Shown piece after piece: positions 44,544-54,091 of a stretch of 64,000 bases of DNA (positions are counted from its first letter, which is position 1; each line of letters begins with the position of its first letter). A program made the position numbers and the translations under genes. The notes below the pieces were generated by a model. It made no database searches. It saw only the letters and a list, made by a program, of their open reading frames with translations, and had not been told where the DNA came from. This DNA is from Rhizobiaceae bacterium (lineage in GTDB: Bacteria > Pseudomonadota > Alphaproteobacteria > Rhizobiales > Rhizobiaceae), in NCBI GenBank assembly GCA_019635695.1, contig JAHBYZ010000001.1:124001-188000 (forward strand). The letters are read 5' to 3'.

Positions 44544-46684
44544 CCATGGAAAGCGATTGGGTGAGCGAGGAGTCGCCGGCCGGCGTCGATCCCTACATCG
44601 ACTGGTGGGCGCGCGTCGAACAGAAGCTTCAGGGGCGCAGCGGCATCGAATTCGACAGGATACCCATTCTTGGCGAGATCAGCCTCTCCTTTTCGAGGTT
44701 CTTCCCGGCCATGGCCGGTGTCCCCGGCGGCAAGGATGACAAGGGTCTCTGGCGAAAGTCCGCAGCCCCGCTGCCGATTCCGGCCTTTGCCAAGCGTCCG
44801 GCCGACCGCGACCCTGTCGATGGCGATCCCGACCTGTTTGCCGAACTGCCGCCGCGCGACAGGCTCCACGGTCCGGGGCCGGACGGCAAGGGCGGGCTCG
44901 ACGCGGACACCGTCATCGTCGGTGTCATCGATTGCGACATCCCGCTTGGCCACAACCGCTTCCGCGATGCCGACGGCAAGTCGCGCATACTCGCCGCCTG
45001 GCAGATGCTGGCGCCCTGGGGCGGTCCCGGGGGCCTGCAGCAGGAGTACCTGCCCTTCGGCCGCGAAGTGTACAAGGACGATCTCGACGCGCTTCTGTTC
45101 GAGCACGGCGGCGGTTCCTTCGCCGGCTGGCTGGACGAGCAGGCTTTCAACGCCGCCACCGGCGTGCTCGACAACCGGAACGCCGGCGGCCGTCGCGGCA
45201 TCGCAAAGCGGGCTTCCCACGGCGCCCACGTGATGGATCTCGCCGCGGGCGCTGATCCGGTTGCCGAACCGGAGTTTGCGCGGCGCGTGAAGATCGTTGC
45301 CGTCAACATCCCCGACAGCTCGAATTTCGGTGCGCCCGGCACATTTCTCGACGAGTATCTGCGCTATGCCATCCTGCGTGTGGCCGACCTTGCCGACGCG
45401 CTGTGGCTGCGCAACAATCCCGGCCCCAGGGCCGGAGCGACGTTCGGTTACCCGATCGTTCTCAACATCTCTTTCGGAAAGCAGGCCGGGGCGAAGTCCA
45501 ACCTCGACAGGCTGCCGGCGCTGATCAACGACCTGCTCGAGATACGCAAGCGGGACGGCTGTTCGCGCATCGACGTCGTCATGCCTGCCGGCAATGACAA
45601 CCACCTGCAATGCAATGCCTTCCTGGAGCCGGACCGTGGCGAGATCGTCGAACTGAACTGGCGCGTCCTTCCCGAGGACCGCTCGTCGAATTTCGTCGAG
45701 GTGTGGACCGATTGCGGGCCGGACGACCAGTCGCCTGCGGCGAGCCTGTCGCTCGTTCCGCCGGGCGGCAAGGCCAGCGACCATCCACCCGTGCTCGGCG
45801 TTGCCGGACATGTTCGCCGGCAGGGCAATGTCGCCGCCGTGTATTGCGAGAAGGTGGGCCCGCCGGACGGCAGCGGCCCGCATCATTTCCGGTATGTGCT
45901 GTGCCTCGCGCCGACCTACATCGAGACGGAGATGTCGCCGGCGCCATCCGGGGCCTGGAAGATCCGGCTCCGGAACGAGAGGGACATGCGGATTCAGTGC
46001 CGGCTGTCGGTGCAGACAGACCAGCAGGTTTCCGCGGGCGGCCCGAACAACCTGCGCTCTTATTTCGATGACCCGGCCTATCGTCGCTTCGAGGACGCGG
46101 CCGGGCTTGTCGAGAGCGAAAGCTATCCGGACGCGCCCGGGGCGATCAACACGGATCTGGTCGGCGGCAGCCCGGTGCGCCGCCACGGGACGATGAACTC
46201 GTCGGCGGCGAACAGAGCGGTGGCCAGGGTCGGCGGCTACCGGATGACCGACGGGAGGCCGGCGTTCTACTCGGCGACGGGCCGCGGGCGTACGAACGGT
46301 GCTGACGACGGAACCTTGCTGGGACACAGCCTGATGCACGGGGCGTCCGGCGCCCCCACCGCTGCCCTGCCGACCGACGACGGCCCGGCGCATTTCGGCA
46401 TACTTGCCGCTGGGTCCGCAAACGGGTCAATGATGGCCATGCGCGGCACCAGCTTTGCATCGGCGCAAGCGGCGCGATGCGTCGCGATCGCTCTGATGGA
46501 CGAAATTGAGACCGGAGTGTCGGCGCGTGAGATTCTGGGTGCGCAGGCCAGGCTCGCGGAGGGCGGCGGCTCGGACAACGCCTTTGCGCCGGCCTATCCC
46601 GGCAGCGCGGACATCGATCAGGCCGGCTGGGGACGCCTGGCGAGCCCTATCCGCTACCGCGTGGCGCGCATGGGTGAAAGATAG
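44540..46684 (+). CDS. Subtilisin-like serine protease (S8) with large insertion
   Basis: This protein of 714 residues has an intact catalytic set: Asp131 in VIVGVIDCDIPLGH, His227 in SHGAHVMDLAAG, the oxyanion Asn352 in MPAGNDN, and Ser638 in RGTSFASAQAA. The stretch between Asn352 and Ser638 is about 285 residues, far longer than in subtilisin, and must hold an extra domain of beta character. The first ~120 residues are not a signal peptide and may be a propeptide or adaptor. It seems to act inside the cell or to leave by a non-Sec route. The ATG at 44540 overlaps the upstream stop, so it is coupled to the PAP2-fold protein, a possible partner or substrate. Confidence 0.9.
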   Translation: MTMESDWVSEESPAGVDPYIDWWARVEQKLQGRSGIEFDRIPILGEISLSFSRFFPAMAGVPGGKDDKGLWRKSAAPLPIPAFAKRPADRDPVDGDPDLFAELPPRDRLHGPGPDGKGGLDADTVIVGVIDCDIPLGHNRFRDADGKSRILAAWQMLAPWGGPGGLQQEYLPFGREVYKDDLDALLFEHGGGSFAGWLDEQAFNAATGVLDNRNAGGRRGIAKRASHGAHVMDLAAGADPVAEPEFARRVKIVAVNIPDSSNFGAPGTFLDEYLRYAILRVADLADALWLRNNPGPRAGATFGYPIVLNISFGKQAGAKSNLDRLPALINDLLEIRKRDGCSRIDVVMPAGNDNHLQCNAFLEPDRGEIVELNWRVLPEDRSSNFVEVWTDCGPDDQSPAASLSLVPPGGKASDHPPVLGVAGHVRRQGNVAAVYCEKVGPPDGSGPHHFRYVLCLAPTYIETEMSPAPSGAWKIRLRNERDMRIQCRLSVQTDQQVSAGGPNNLRSYFDDPAYRRFEDAAGLVESESYPDAPGAINTDLVGGSPVRRHGTMNSSAANRAVARVGGYRMTDGRPAFYSATGRGRTNGADDGTLLGHSLMHGASGAPTAALPTDDGPAHFGILAAGSANGSMMAMRGTSFASAQAARCVAIALMDEIETGVSAREILGAQARLAEGGGSDNAFAPAYPGSADIDQAGWGRLASPIRYRVARMGER

Positions 46685-46767
46685 TCATCGGAGTCCGCTC
46701 GCGGTTTGCATGCGCGTGAACGATCCGCGGAAGTAGCTTCGCTTCAAATACCTTCCTGCTCGTGCTA

Positions 46768-48453
46768 ATGAGAAGTTGGGAGGGCAGGCGCATAGAGAAG
46801 AAGCGCATATCTATACACGCGGCCGGGGTTTTTCGCGTGTTGAATTCCAGGGGTCAGGATATCACGCCCCTGGGCGGGCGCCCGCGTGCTCTTTTGGCTG
46901 TCGTCGCTCTGTCGCCGCGCAAGGTTTCCGCCAGGCGCTGGCTGGAAAGCCTGTTCTGGGCCGACCGGGCCTCTGAACAGGCTTCCGGCAGTCTTCGCCA
47001 GGCGCTGTCCGCCATACGTCGGGCTCTGGACGACCACGCCGACATTCTTTCAGCCGACCGGCAGGAGGTCTCGCTCGATGCCGAAGCGACTGCGCTCGAC
47101 GTCGAGCATGAACCCGACGCGGCTCTGGCGGTGCTGCGTTCGGGTGTTCAGCTGCTGGAAGGGCTCGATGTTCCCTGCGATCCGTTCGAGGAATGGCTCC
47201 GCAACGCCCGACGGCACTGGGAGAACAAGGCTTCTGCGTGGACGCCTGCCGCCGCCAAGACCGACAGCGGGACCGGCGCTGCTTTTGGCACGCGGCCCGA
47301 CGAAGAGCGCGCCGGCTCGCGCGACCGCAGACCTGTGCTGGTCACCGAGACCCGGTCGTCCGGCATGCAGCTGGAGCCCTTCTTTGCCGAAGCGATCTGT
47401 GCGCAGATTGCGCGAACGGCGACCGAGCATGTCAGCGTCGGAGTGGTTTCCGTCGACGGTCAGCCGGTAAGGGCGATCACCGCGCCGGGTGGCCGCTGCA
47501 CCATCCGGGTAACGCAGAACGGCGACCGGATGCTGGCGCTGGCCAGTCTCTCGCGCATGCCGACCGGCGAGGCGCTCTGGTCGCGGCAGGTATCGTTCGA
47601 CGCCAAGGACGAACTGGCCGCGATAGACGCCGCGGCATCGCTGGCGCTGGAAGCGACGGAGGCGTTTGCAAACCACCTGGGCGAGGTGAGCGACGCTTCG
47701 CTTGCGAACAGCTTCGCCATGACCGCGCTTCAGCACGTCTTCAGTTTTGACCCCAGGCGGCTCGTCGAGGCCGACGCGTTGCTGGAAAAGGCGCAGCAAC
47801 TGCACCGGCACGCGCCGCGGCCCGCCCTGCGCGCCCTCGCCAAAGCGTTCCTTCTGGTGGAGAGCTCCGTCGGAGATCTCGGCGAACTCCGCGAGGAGGC
47901 CAGGAAGCTCATGCGCGAGGCCATGGCGATAGACGGCAACAACGCGCTGGCGCTCGCCTTTCTGGGAGACGTGCACGACCTGGTCTTCCAGGATTCACAG
48001 ATGGCCCTGTCGTTGGCGGAGCGCGCCTTGCAGCTCGATCCCGGTGTTGGCTACGCGCATGCCAGCCTCGGAGGCCTCGAGCTCAAGCGCGGTCGCCATC
48101 AGCAGGCCTTTCAGTCGGCAGGCCGGGCCAGGAGGCAGCTGCAGAACACGTCGCTCCAGGTCTTTTCCAACATGCGGTTCTGTCTCGCCGCCATGAACGT
48201 CGGCGACTTCGACGCGGCTCACGCGGCGGCCGAAAGGGCCGCAATCCTCGCGCCGAATTCGCGCCCGCCGCTGCGCCATCTCTACGTCCTCAAACTGAAG
48301 GCGGGTGACCTCGACGGCGCCAGGGAGACATTGCGGTCCCTCAGGCGTCTGGAGCCGGACTTTTCCCTGTACCGCATCCGCAACGACCGCGACTACCCGG
48401 CGGACACAATCCGGCGCGTCGGGCTCGACCAGCTCATAGACGTCGATCTCTGA
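46768..48453 (+). CDS. SARP-like transcriptional regulator with TPR domain
   Basis: This protein of 561 residues begins with an OmpR-like winged helix (residues ~15-100: FRVLNSRGQDITPLGGRPRALLAVVALSP, then ARRWLESLFWADRASEQASGSLRQALSAIRRAL), followed by a bacterial-transcriptional-activation (BTAD)-like helical part. The C-terminal half is TPR-like, e.g. AMAIDGNNALALAFLGDVHDLV and AERALQLDPGVGYAHASLGGLELKRGR. SARPs activate secondary-metabolism clusters in actinomycetes and are also found with peptidases and unknown clusters in rhizobia. It probably controls the accessory cluster in which it lies. A GTG at 46762 is an alternative start; no good ribosome site is visible for either. Confidence 0.84.
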   Translation: MRSWEGRRIEKKRISIHAAGVFRVLNSRGQDITPLGGRPRALLAVVALSPRKVSARRWLESLFWADRASEQASGSLRQALSAIRRALDDHADILSADRQEVSLDAEATALDVEHEPDAALAVLRSGVQLLEGLDVPCDPFEEWLRNARRHWENKASAWTPAAAKTDSGTGAAFGTRPDEERAGSRDRRPVLVTETRSSGMQLEPFFAEAICAQIARTATEHVSVGVVSVDGQPVRAITAPGGRCTIRVTQNGDRMLALASLSRMPTGEALWSRQVSFDAKDELAAIDAAASLALEATEAFANHLGEVSDASLANSFAMTALQHVFSFDPRRLVEADALLEKAQQLHRHAPRPALRALAKAFLLVESSVGDLGELREEARKLMREAMAIDGNNALALAFLGDVHDLVFQDSQMALSLAERALQLDPGVGYAHASLGGLELKRGRHQQAFQSAGRARRQLQNTSLQVFSNMRFCLAAMNVGDFDAAHAAAERAAILAPNSRPPLRHLYVLKLKAGDLDGARETLRSLRRLEPDFSLYRIRNDRDYPADTIRRVGLDQLIDVDL

Positions 48454-48612
48454 TCGAACGGCTCCCCTGGAACCTCGTGTCGCCCAGGCGATAGCCGGAT
48501 TTCACGGAGATTTCGCGCAAACTGGCCCGGATTCTACCGGGGCCCTCACGACGCACGGCGAAATTGATCGCGACGCCAGCAACGGCGGATCGGTTTCAGA
48601 CGGTGCGGTCAC

Positions 48613-50394
48613 ATGCTCTTCAATCTGGGTCACGGACAGCGGGCCTTCTCCGAAAAGGCGATGCAAGGAGCATCTGCCGAAACGCTGAAGACGCTAAGGC
48701 CGCTGCGCGGCGTGGTGTCCGAGACTGCTGAAGAGGAAGCCCGGCTTGGAGACTTCCGCTACTACTTTCCGAACGCTCCGAAGACGCCGCACGATGAGCA
48801 GACCGTTCGCAACCTCGATGCGCTGGCCGAGGCCATGGTCGAGGCGCCGGGCTCGCCGCAGGCGCAGAATTCCGGCATCGCGCCGATTTTCACCTATTTC
48901 GGCCAGTTCATCGATCACGATATCACTGCCGGCACAGACCGCGATTCCGCCGTTTCGACTATTTCGCCCGACGATCTGGCGCCGCTCGCGCGGTTGCGCG
49001 TCGAGGCTGGCGTCAAGAACCTGCGGACCGGCGCGCTCGAACTCGACAGCCTTTACGGCGACGCCGCGATCTCCGACGGCTTTGCACGCAAGCTCATAGA
49101 GGCGATGCGGGAGCCCGGCGCGCACGCGAAGATGCGCGTCGACCTCTTTTCTCCTTCGCAGATCGGGTCTGTCCCGCTCCCCCGCGACGGCAAGGGGGAT
49201 CTGCTGCGCCTGGGCCGCCTCCTGGTGGAAGGCCAGGTATCGGCCGAGGAACTGCGTGCGCTGCCGCCGGATTTGCGGGCGTCATTCCTCGACAGCAAGG
49301 GCACGCCCCGCATCCACAAGGCCATCATCGGGGACTCGCGCAACGACGAGAACCTCGTCGTCGCCCAGCTCCATCTGGCGCTGCTGCGGCTGCACAACGG
49401 CCTGGTCGATGCGTGCGACGACGCGGAAGCGCTTGGGCGCGGGGACGACGCGGTTCACGCCTGGGCCAGACAGCGCGTGACCTGGCTGTACCAATGGCTG
49501 GTCGTCAACGAGTTCCTGCCGGCGATCTGCGATTCTGCCACGCTGCGCAGCGTGATCGCGAGGGAGGCGCCGCTCTACGCGGGCCTCCTTGCCAGGCATT
49601 CCCCGAAGCCCGGCGGCCGGCTGCCGCTGCCGGTCGAGTTTTCGGCCGCCGCGTTCCGTTACGGCCACTCTATGGTCCGCGCCGAATATGACTGGAACCG
49701 CTTCTTCGGGAGGTCGGTGGGCGGCACGCCCAACATTCTGGAGCGGGCCAGATTCGAGCATCTCTTTGCCTTCACCGGCAGCGCGGCCGTTCCGATGCCC
49801 GAAACAGCCACCGCGTCGTTCGACCGGCTGCCCGCCCATTGGGGCGCCGAGTGGGAGCGGCTGATCCCTGCGCAATCCGCGCATTCGGACCGGTTCGCCC
49901 GCGCGATCGATTGCGAGTTGGCGCCGCCGCTGCGCGACATGAACAACGAGCCGACCGACCATGGCGGGCTGTTCCGCATGCTGGCCAGGCGCAATCTGCG
50001 GCGCGGCCACCGCCTCAACATCCCCGCGGCGCAGGATTGCATCGCGCAGATCTACCTCCTGTCGGATCTCGTGATCGAGCCGCTGACAGGTTCCGAGCTC
50101 CGTTCGGGCAGGACCGCCGACGCTGTTGAGGCAGGTGGCTTCGACAGGAGCACGCCTCTCTGGTTCTACGTCCTGAAGGAAGCCGAGGTCAGGGCCGGCG
50201 GAAACGCGCTTGGACCGCTTGGCACCGTTCTCGTCGCAGAGACGCTGCTCGGCCTCATCATCGCGGACCCGCAGTCCTACTGGCACCAGCCTGGCACCGA
50301 CCGGGGCCGGTGGTGTCCGAACGATACGGTCCGGCCGGGCGGAGCGCCCGTCAACAGCATGCGGCGAATGCTCGAAGCGGCGCAGCTCCTCTGA
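48613..50394 (+). CDS. Animal-type haem peroxidase
   Basis: This protein of 593 residues belongs to the peroxidase-cyclooxygenase superfamily. The distal histidine His102 lies in FTYFGQFIDHDIT, with the Asp of the calcium/haem-linking site next to it. The segment GDSRNDENLVVAQLHLALLRLHN is the conserved helix after it, and the proximal haem ligand His352 lies in FRYGHSMVRAEY. It uses hydrogen peroxide to oxidise halide, thiocyanate or organic substrates. No signal peptide is present, unlike many bacterial homologues. A GC-rich hairpin with a bulge at about 48524-48546 precedes it. Together with the vanadium-type protein it makes this cluster doubly peroxide-linked. Confidence 0.92.
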   Translation: MLFNLGHGQRAFSEKAMQGASAETLKTLRPLRGVVSETAEEEARLGDFRYYFPNAPKTPHDEQTVRNLDALAEAMVEAPGSPQAQNSGIAPIFTYFGQFIDHDITAGTDRDSAVSTISPDDLAPLARLRVEAGVKNLRTGALELDSLYGDAAISDGFARKLIEAMREPGAHAKMRVDLFSPSQIGSVPLPRDGKGDLLRLGRLLVEGQVSAEELRALPPDLRASFLDSKGTPRIHKAIIGDSRNDENLVVAQLHLALLRLHNGLVDACDDAEALGRGDDAVHAWARQRVTWLYQWLVVNEFLPAICDSATLRSVIAREAPLYAGLLARHSPKPGGRLPLPVEFSAAAFRYGHSMVRAEYDWNRFFGRSVGGTPNILERARFEHLFAFTGSAAVPMPETATASFDRLPAHWGAEWERLIPAQSAHSDRFARAIDCELAPPLRDMNNEPTDHGGLFRMLARRNLRRGHRLNIPAAQDCIAQIYLLSDLVIEPLTGSELRSGRTADAVEAGGFDRSTPLWFYVLKEAEVRAGGNALGPLGTVLVAETLLGLIIADPQSYWHQPGTDRGRWCPNDTVRPGGAPVNSMRRMLEAAQLL

Positions 50395-50445
50395 GCGGCG
50401 CCAAACGGACCGAAACCCGCCCAACCGTCACAAGGGAGTACGAAG

Positions 50446-51405
50446 ATGGCATCGGCACCAAAGGTTCGCAAATTCAGCGCAACGACCGATCGGCAGCCGC
50501 CCGGACGCTCCAGGCTCAATGTCGTCGGCGAGGTCGAGACCATCGCCGGCAACAAGCAGCCGAAGCTCTCCCGCGCCGAGCCGCAGGGGATCGTGCCCAC
50601 GCAGTTGATTCTCGACCTGACCATCGTCGACACGGGCGGCGGTGGTACCGACGACGTCGCCTTCCGGGAGGTTCGCTACACCGAGCCCGCGGCGCCGGGT
50701 CAGTTCACCTCGGTGCTGATCCGCTGGAACGGCAAGGCGGTCATCACGCTGGACGTGGGCGAATCCCATCAACCGCGCGCCTCGGCTCCGAACCGGGGAG
50801 CACGGGAAGCGGAAAAGGTCAGCTCCGAAAAGCCGCAGCGCGTGCTCGGCGTCGGGCAATACGAGGCGCGCTGGATCCAGCGCAGCACGCTGGTCGAGCT
50901 GACCGCAATCGGGATCCTGCCCTGCATGAACTACCACGCGCAGCTGGAGCCGCGGCCCGAGCGGGTCGTGCCGGCGATGTGGGACATGGTGTTCTACATC
51001 CAGAACGTCTGCCTCATGGCGCTTCGCCCCTTCCGCGCCAGCGTCGTCGTTCACGACGCGGCGAACGCCGACCGGCTGATCGTCCGTGACGCGGCGGGGA
51101 CGCACGAGGTGCCGATCCAGCCCTGGATCGGCGCCGAGCCTTTCGTCGCCAGCGCCGAGGCGATCGACATCGATCTTCACGGCGTCCACGCGCGCCTTCC
51201 CAAGGTCGGCGAGCGGCCCCACGGGTGCATCGTCGTGCCCGAGGGGACCTTGCTGCCCGCGATCTACTACCGCGTCTTCGGGCCGGCCCCGCTGCAGGCG
51301 TGCGAGGCCTTCAGGGCGCGCAACTGCGAGCGCCCGGAGGCCAAGAGGCTGGCTCCGGGAGGAGAGGTCCCCTGGCCCCTCGCCGATTCCGCGCACGCGA
51401 ACTGA
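50446..51405 (+). CDS. Protein of unknown function (accessory cluster)
   Basis: This protein of 319 residues has no signal peptide, no membrane helix and no motif that I recognise. The first ~40 residues are basic and Ser/Pro-rich, and the rest alternates short strands, such as PTQLILDLTIVDTGG and SVLIRWNGKAVITLDV, consistent with a beta-sandwich. Five cysteines are spread through it. AAGGGAG precedes the ATG. It lies 51 bp after the haem peroxidase gene and 72 bp before the first exported-protein gene, all on one strand, so it is likely co-transcribed with them. A role as carrier, chaperone or partner of the peroxidase is only a guess. Confidence 0.78.
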   Translation: MASAPKVRKFSATTDRQPPGRSRLNVVGEVETIAGNKQPKLSRAEPQGIVPTQLILDLTIVDTGGGGTDDVAFREVRYTEPAAPGQFTSVLIRWNGKAVITLDVGESHQPRASAPNRGAREAEKVSSEKPQRVLGVGQYEARWIQRSTLVELTAIGILPCMNYHAQLEPRPERVVPAMWDMVFYIQNVCLMALRPFRASVVVHDAANADRLIVRDAAGTHEVPIQPWIGAEPFVASAEAIDIDLHGVHARLPKVGERPHGCIVVPEGTLLPAIYYRVFGPAPLQACEAFRARNCERPEAKRLAPGGEVPWPLADSAHAN

Positions 51406-51477
51406 AGCACCGGCCGGCGGTCCAGCCAGACGGCGAACCGCCGGCCATCCCCAAACACCTTCCGGAGGATTGCAGCC

Positions 51478-52899
51478 ATGAAACGCTATATCTCGGCATT
51501 GCTGATGTCGTCGGCCCTCTCGACGGCGCCCGCGCTGGCGCAGGAGGATCCCAACGGGGACATCCTGAAGCTGATCTACAGCAAGATTGTCCAGAGCATC
51601 GACCTGCGTCGCAAAGGCGTTGAGGACACCAGCAACAAATACTTCTTCGTCCTGACGCAGCCGGGAATCTTCATCGACCCCGCGCTGATCCTCCCTGATG
51701 GGCAGGAGAACGGGCCGCTCAAGCGCGCCTTCTCAGAAGTCGTCGACCGGGTCATGCTTCCGTCATGGGTCTACGGTCCGAAAGACGAGACGTATCACGA
51801 GTACTACAGCCTGATTCTGCAGACCGTCGACTACGCCCCGCTTCCGCTGTCGGAATCGAAGAAGAAGCAATACGAGGATGCCGGCATCCTGCTGCGCCAG
51901 CCCGACGGCACGCCGACCAACACCTACAGGACCTATCTGGAGTTCGAGCAGAAGTACAAGGATGCATACGCCGAGGGGCAGGCCTGGTTCCTGCAGCATC
52001 CCGGAGCGTCGATCCTGCCGATCACGGTTTCCACGCCGATCAAGAACGCGCAGAACGAATGGCGGATTTTCGGGAACAAGGCGTCGGTCGAAGACGCGCT
52101 CGAAACACGAATTCGATACGATCCCGACGGATTGTTCGCCTCGGCGCGCACGCTGTACGACCGCGTGACACCCGACGCCAGCCTGCACACCTACTATCCG
52201 TCCGTCGGCACCTGGCTCGACAAGGCGCAGCAATGGCCCACCATCTCGGTGAGCTGGTCGAAGAGTGACGCCTACACCCACAATCACCATACCAGTTCGA
52301 GCGGCTCAGGCGGGTTCAACCTCGGCGGTTTCTTCTCCTTCGGCGCGGGCGCCAACTACGATCGCGTCCACAATGTCGAGCAGAACAAGGCGACCAAGAT
52401 CGACGTGTCGTTCGAGTACATGCGGGTGGATTTTCGTCGCCCCTGGCTGACCCGCCGCGTCTTTTCCGACAGCCGCTGGCGTTTTGCTTGCGGCACCGAG
52501 CCAGCCATCAGGAAGGATCTCGTCAGCTCCGGCCCCGGCGCCGAGACCGCGAACTCAATTGACTATCCCAGCGGCATGATGCCGCTGATACCGACCGGCT
52601 TCCTCATCGTGCGGAATGCCGAGGTGAAGGGGGACTTCAGCGAGGACTTCAAGGACTACTACCGGCGCGTCATCCAGGCTTCGGGCAGCGGCGGCTGGGG
52701 GCCGTTCAAGGTGCGCGGCTCCTACTCCGACACCGTCGAGCAGACGAAAGTCGAGGCCGAGACGGCCGCCAACGGCTTCAAGGTCGGCCATCCACAGATC
52801 ATCGGCTTCTTCACCGAAGTCCTGCCGAAGAGCCCGACGCCGCTCGAAGGCCTGTTCCCGCCCTGCGAGGAACCGGCGGCCGGGGAGGCGCAGCCATGA
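51478..52899 (+). CDS. Exported protein of unknown family, W-L motif type (1)
   Basis: This protein of 473 residues starts with a clear Sec signal peptide (MKRYISALLMSSALSTAPALA, cut before QEDPNG). The mature part contains a Ser/Gly/His-rich stretch around residues 260-290 (HNHHTSSSGSGGFNLGGFF and following), a motif FRRPWLTRRVF at 319-329, and a second Gly-rich segment GSGGWGPFKVRGSYSD near 410. No known domain is recognised. The alternating small/polar pattern of the Gly-rich stretches resembles beta-hairpins of pore-forming proteins, but this is weak inference. CGGAGGA precedes the ATG. Its stop overlaps the next start by 4 bp. Confidence 0.82.
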   Translation: MKRYISALLMSSALSTAPALAQEDPNGDILKLIYSKIVQSIDLRRKGVEDTSNKYFFVLTQPGIFIDPALILPDGQENGPLKRAFSEVVDRVMLPSWVYGPKDETYHEYYSLILQTVDYAPLPLSESKKKQYEDAGILLRQPDGTPTNTYRTYLEFEQKYKDAYAEGQAWFLQHPGASILPITVSTPIKNAQNEWRIFGNKASVEDALETRIRYDPDGLFASARTLYDRVTPDASLHTYYPSVGTWLDKAQQWPTISVSWSKSDAYTHNHHTSSSGSGGFNLGGFFSFGAGANYDRVHNVEQNKATKIDVSFEYMRVDFRRPWLTRRVFSDSRWRFACGTEPAIRKDLVSSGPGAETANSIDYPSGMMPLIPTGFLIVRNAEVKGDFSEDFKDYYRRVIQASGSGGWGPFKVRGSYSDTVEQTKVEAETAANGFKVGHPQIIGFFTEVLPKSPTPLEGLFPPCEEPAAGEAQP

Positions 52900-54086
52900 A
52901 CGCGGCAGCAACGTTCACCGGTGTCTCCGCGGCGGCCATCCTCGCGGCATTCGCCAACCCCACTGGCTCGTCAGCACAGTCGCTGATGCAGCGCGCGGCT
53001 TCGGCGGCGGCGACGGTCGTGGCCTCCACCGACGACAAGCCGACCGAACGCCTCATGTGGGTGCTGGCGCGGCCCGTGTCCTTCTCCCATCTGGGAGGGG
53101 ACACGGGCGAGCCTCTGACAAGTCTGATCGGCCAGGCGTTGTCGGCGTCGCTGCCGTCCGCGGACTGCTTCGACGCCTATTTCGAGGCGCTCGAGGACAT
53201 GGCCGAGAGCATGCCCGCCGATTTTGCCGACGAGATCGCCGGGCTGGAGAAGGCCTTTCTCGCGGAGACCAATCGCAGCCCGGATGATCTGGCCGCCTAC
53301 AAGGAGTACAAGGCGAAATACGACGCCGAGGTCGAGCGCCTTTCGGGCCTGCCGAAGGCGCAGGCCGAATCGGAGGCGTATCTGCTTCGCCAGATCGAGA
53401 CCGACTGGGAGATCTTCGGCTTCCGGCATGATTTCGCGGCCCTGGAGGACAAGATCGCAGCGCTACTGGCCGGCGCGCCGACAATCGACACTGCGAAGCT
53501 GAAGGAGGCGGTACTCTCCAGCGAGGGCTGGCCCAAATTCAACCTCAGCGTACCGATCGAGCAGTGGCTCCAGTTCGATTCCTGGGTCTACCATCGCCGC
53601 AGCGGCGGCACGTCGGGCCCGGCGCCCGGGACGCGCGAGGTTGAGTTGGCGGATTCCGACCTGTTCAACCGAGGCTCCTGCCAGCCCGGCGCCTGCAACC
53701 GCGAGCTCGCCGAGAGAACCTTTGTCGAAGACGCGGTTTCGCTGGAGATCCTTGCGCCGCGCGTCGAGCTTCCATGGCTCACCGAGTTCCGGGTCGCGAC
53801 CGCGCACCTCTCCGAGCATCCCAAGGGTTGCCAGTTGTCGAGCGTGCCCGACCGCCTGATCCTGATGCGCGGCGTGAGCACGGGCTACGACGCGCGGAGC
53901 TTCGCAACCCTGACGGAAGCGCTGGCGGAGGAAACGGCGTTCGACGTCGACGGCGTTCAGTTCTCCGGCACGCCCGACATCGGGCTCGACTATCGGTCGG
54001 CGCCGATGTTCAGGGATGGCGGGATCACGAGCCCGTTCACCTTCATCTTCGGCTTCAGCTCCCAGCGCCTGCCGGCTGACGGGTGA
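52896..54086 (+). CDS. Exported protein of unknown family, W-L motif type (2)
   Basis: This protein of 396 residues has an N-terminal hydrophobic stretch (TFTGVSAAAILAAFANPTG, then SSAQS) that reads as a signal peptide. The mature protein begins helical and acidic (residues 85-200, e.g. ADCFDAYFEALEDMAESM), then turns to beta structure with the motif RVELPWLTEFRV at ~290-301, resembling the W-L motifs of the proteins encoded at 51478 and 55060. Cys residues in SCQPGACNREL may form a disulfide. Translation is coupled to the preceding gene by ATGA overlap. No family is recognised. Confidence 0.82.
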   Translation: MNAAATFTGVSAAAILAAFANPTGSSAQSLMQRAASAAATVVASTDDKPTERLMWVLARPVSFSHLGGDTGEPLTSLIGQALSASLPSADCFDAYFEALEDMAESMPADFADEIAGLEKAFLAETNRSPDDLAAYKEYKAKYDAEVERLSGLPKAQAESEAYLLRQIETDWEIFGFRHDFAALEDKIAALLAGAPTIDTAKLKEAVLSSEGWPKFNLSVPIEQWLQFDSWVYHRRSGGTSGPAPGTREVELADSDLFNRGSCQPGACNRELAERTFVEDAVSLEILAPRVELPWLTEFRVATAHLSEHPKGCQLSSVPDRLILMRGVSTGYDARSFATLTEALAEETAFDVDGVQFSGTPDIGLDYRSAPMFRDGGITSPFTFIFGFSSQRLPADG

Positions 54087-54091
54087 TTGCC

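Noticed and set aside
44408-46393. 661-residue minus-strand open frame opposite the subtilase
   Set aside because: The subtilase has an intact catalytic set in the plus frame; the antisense product is Arg-rich without domains.
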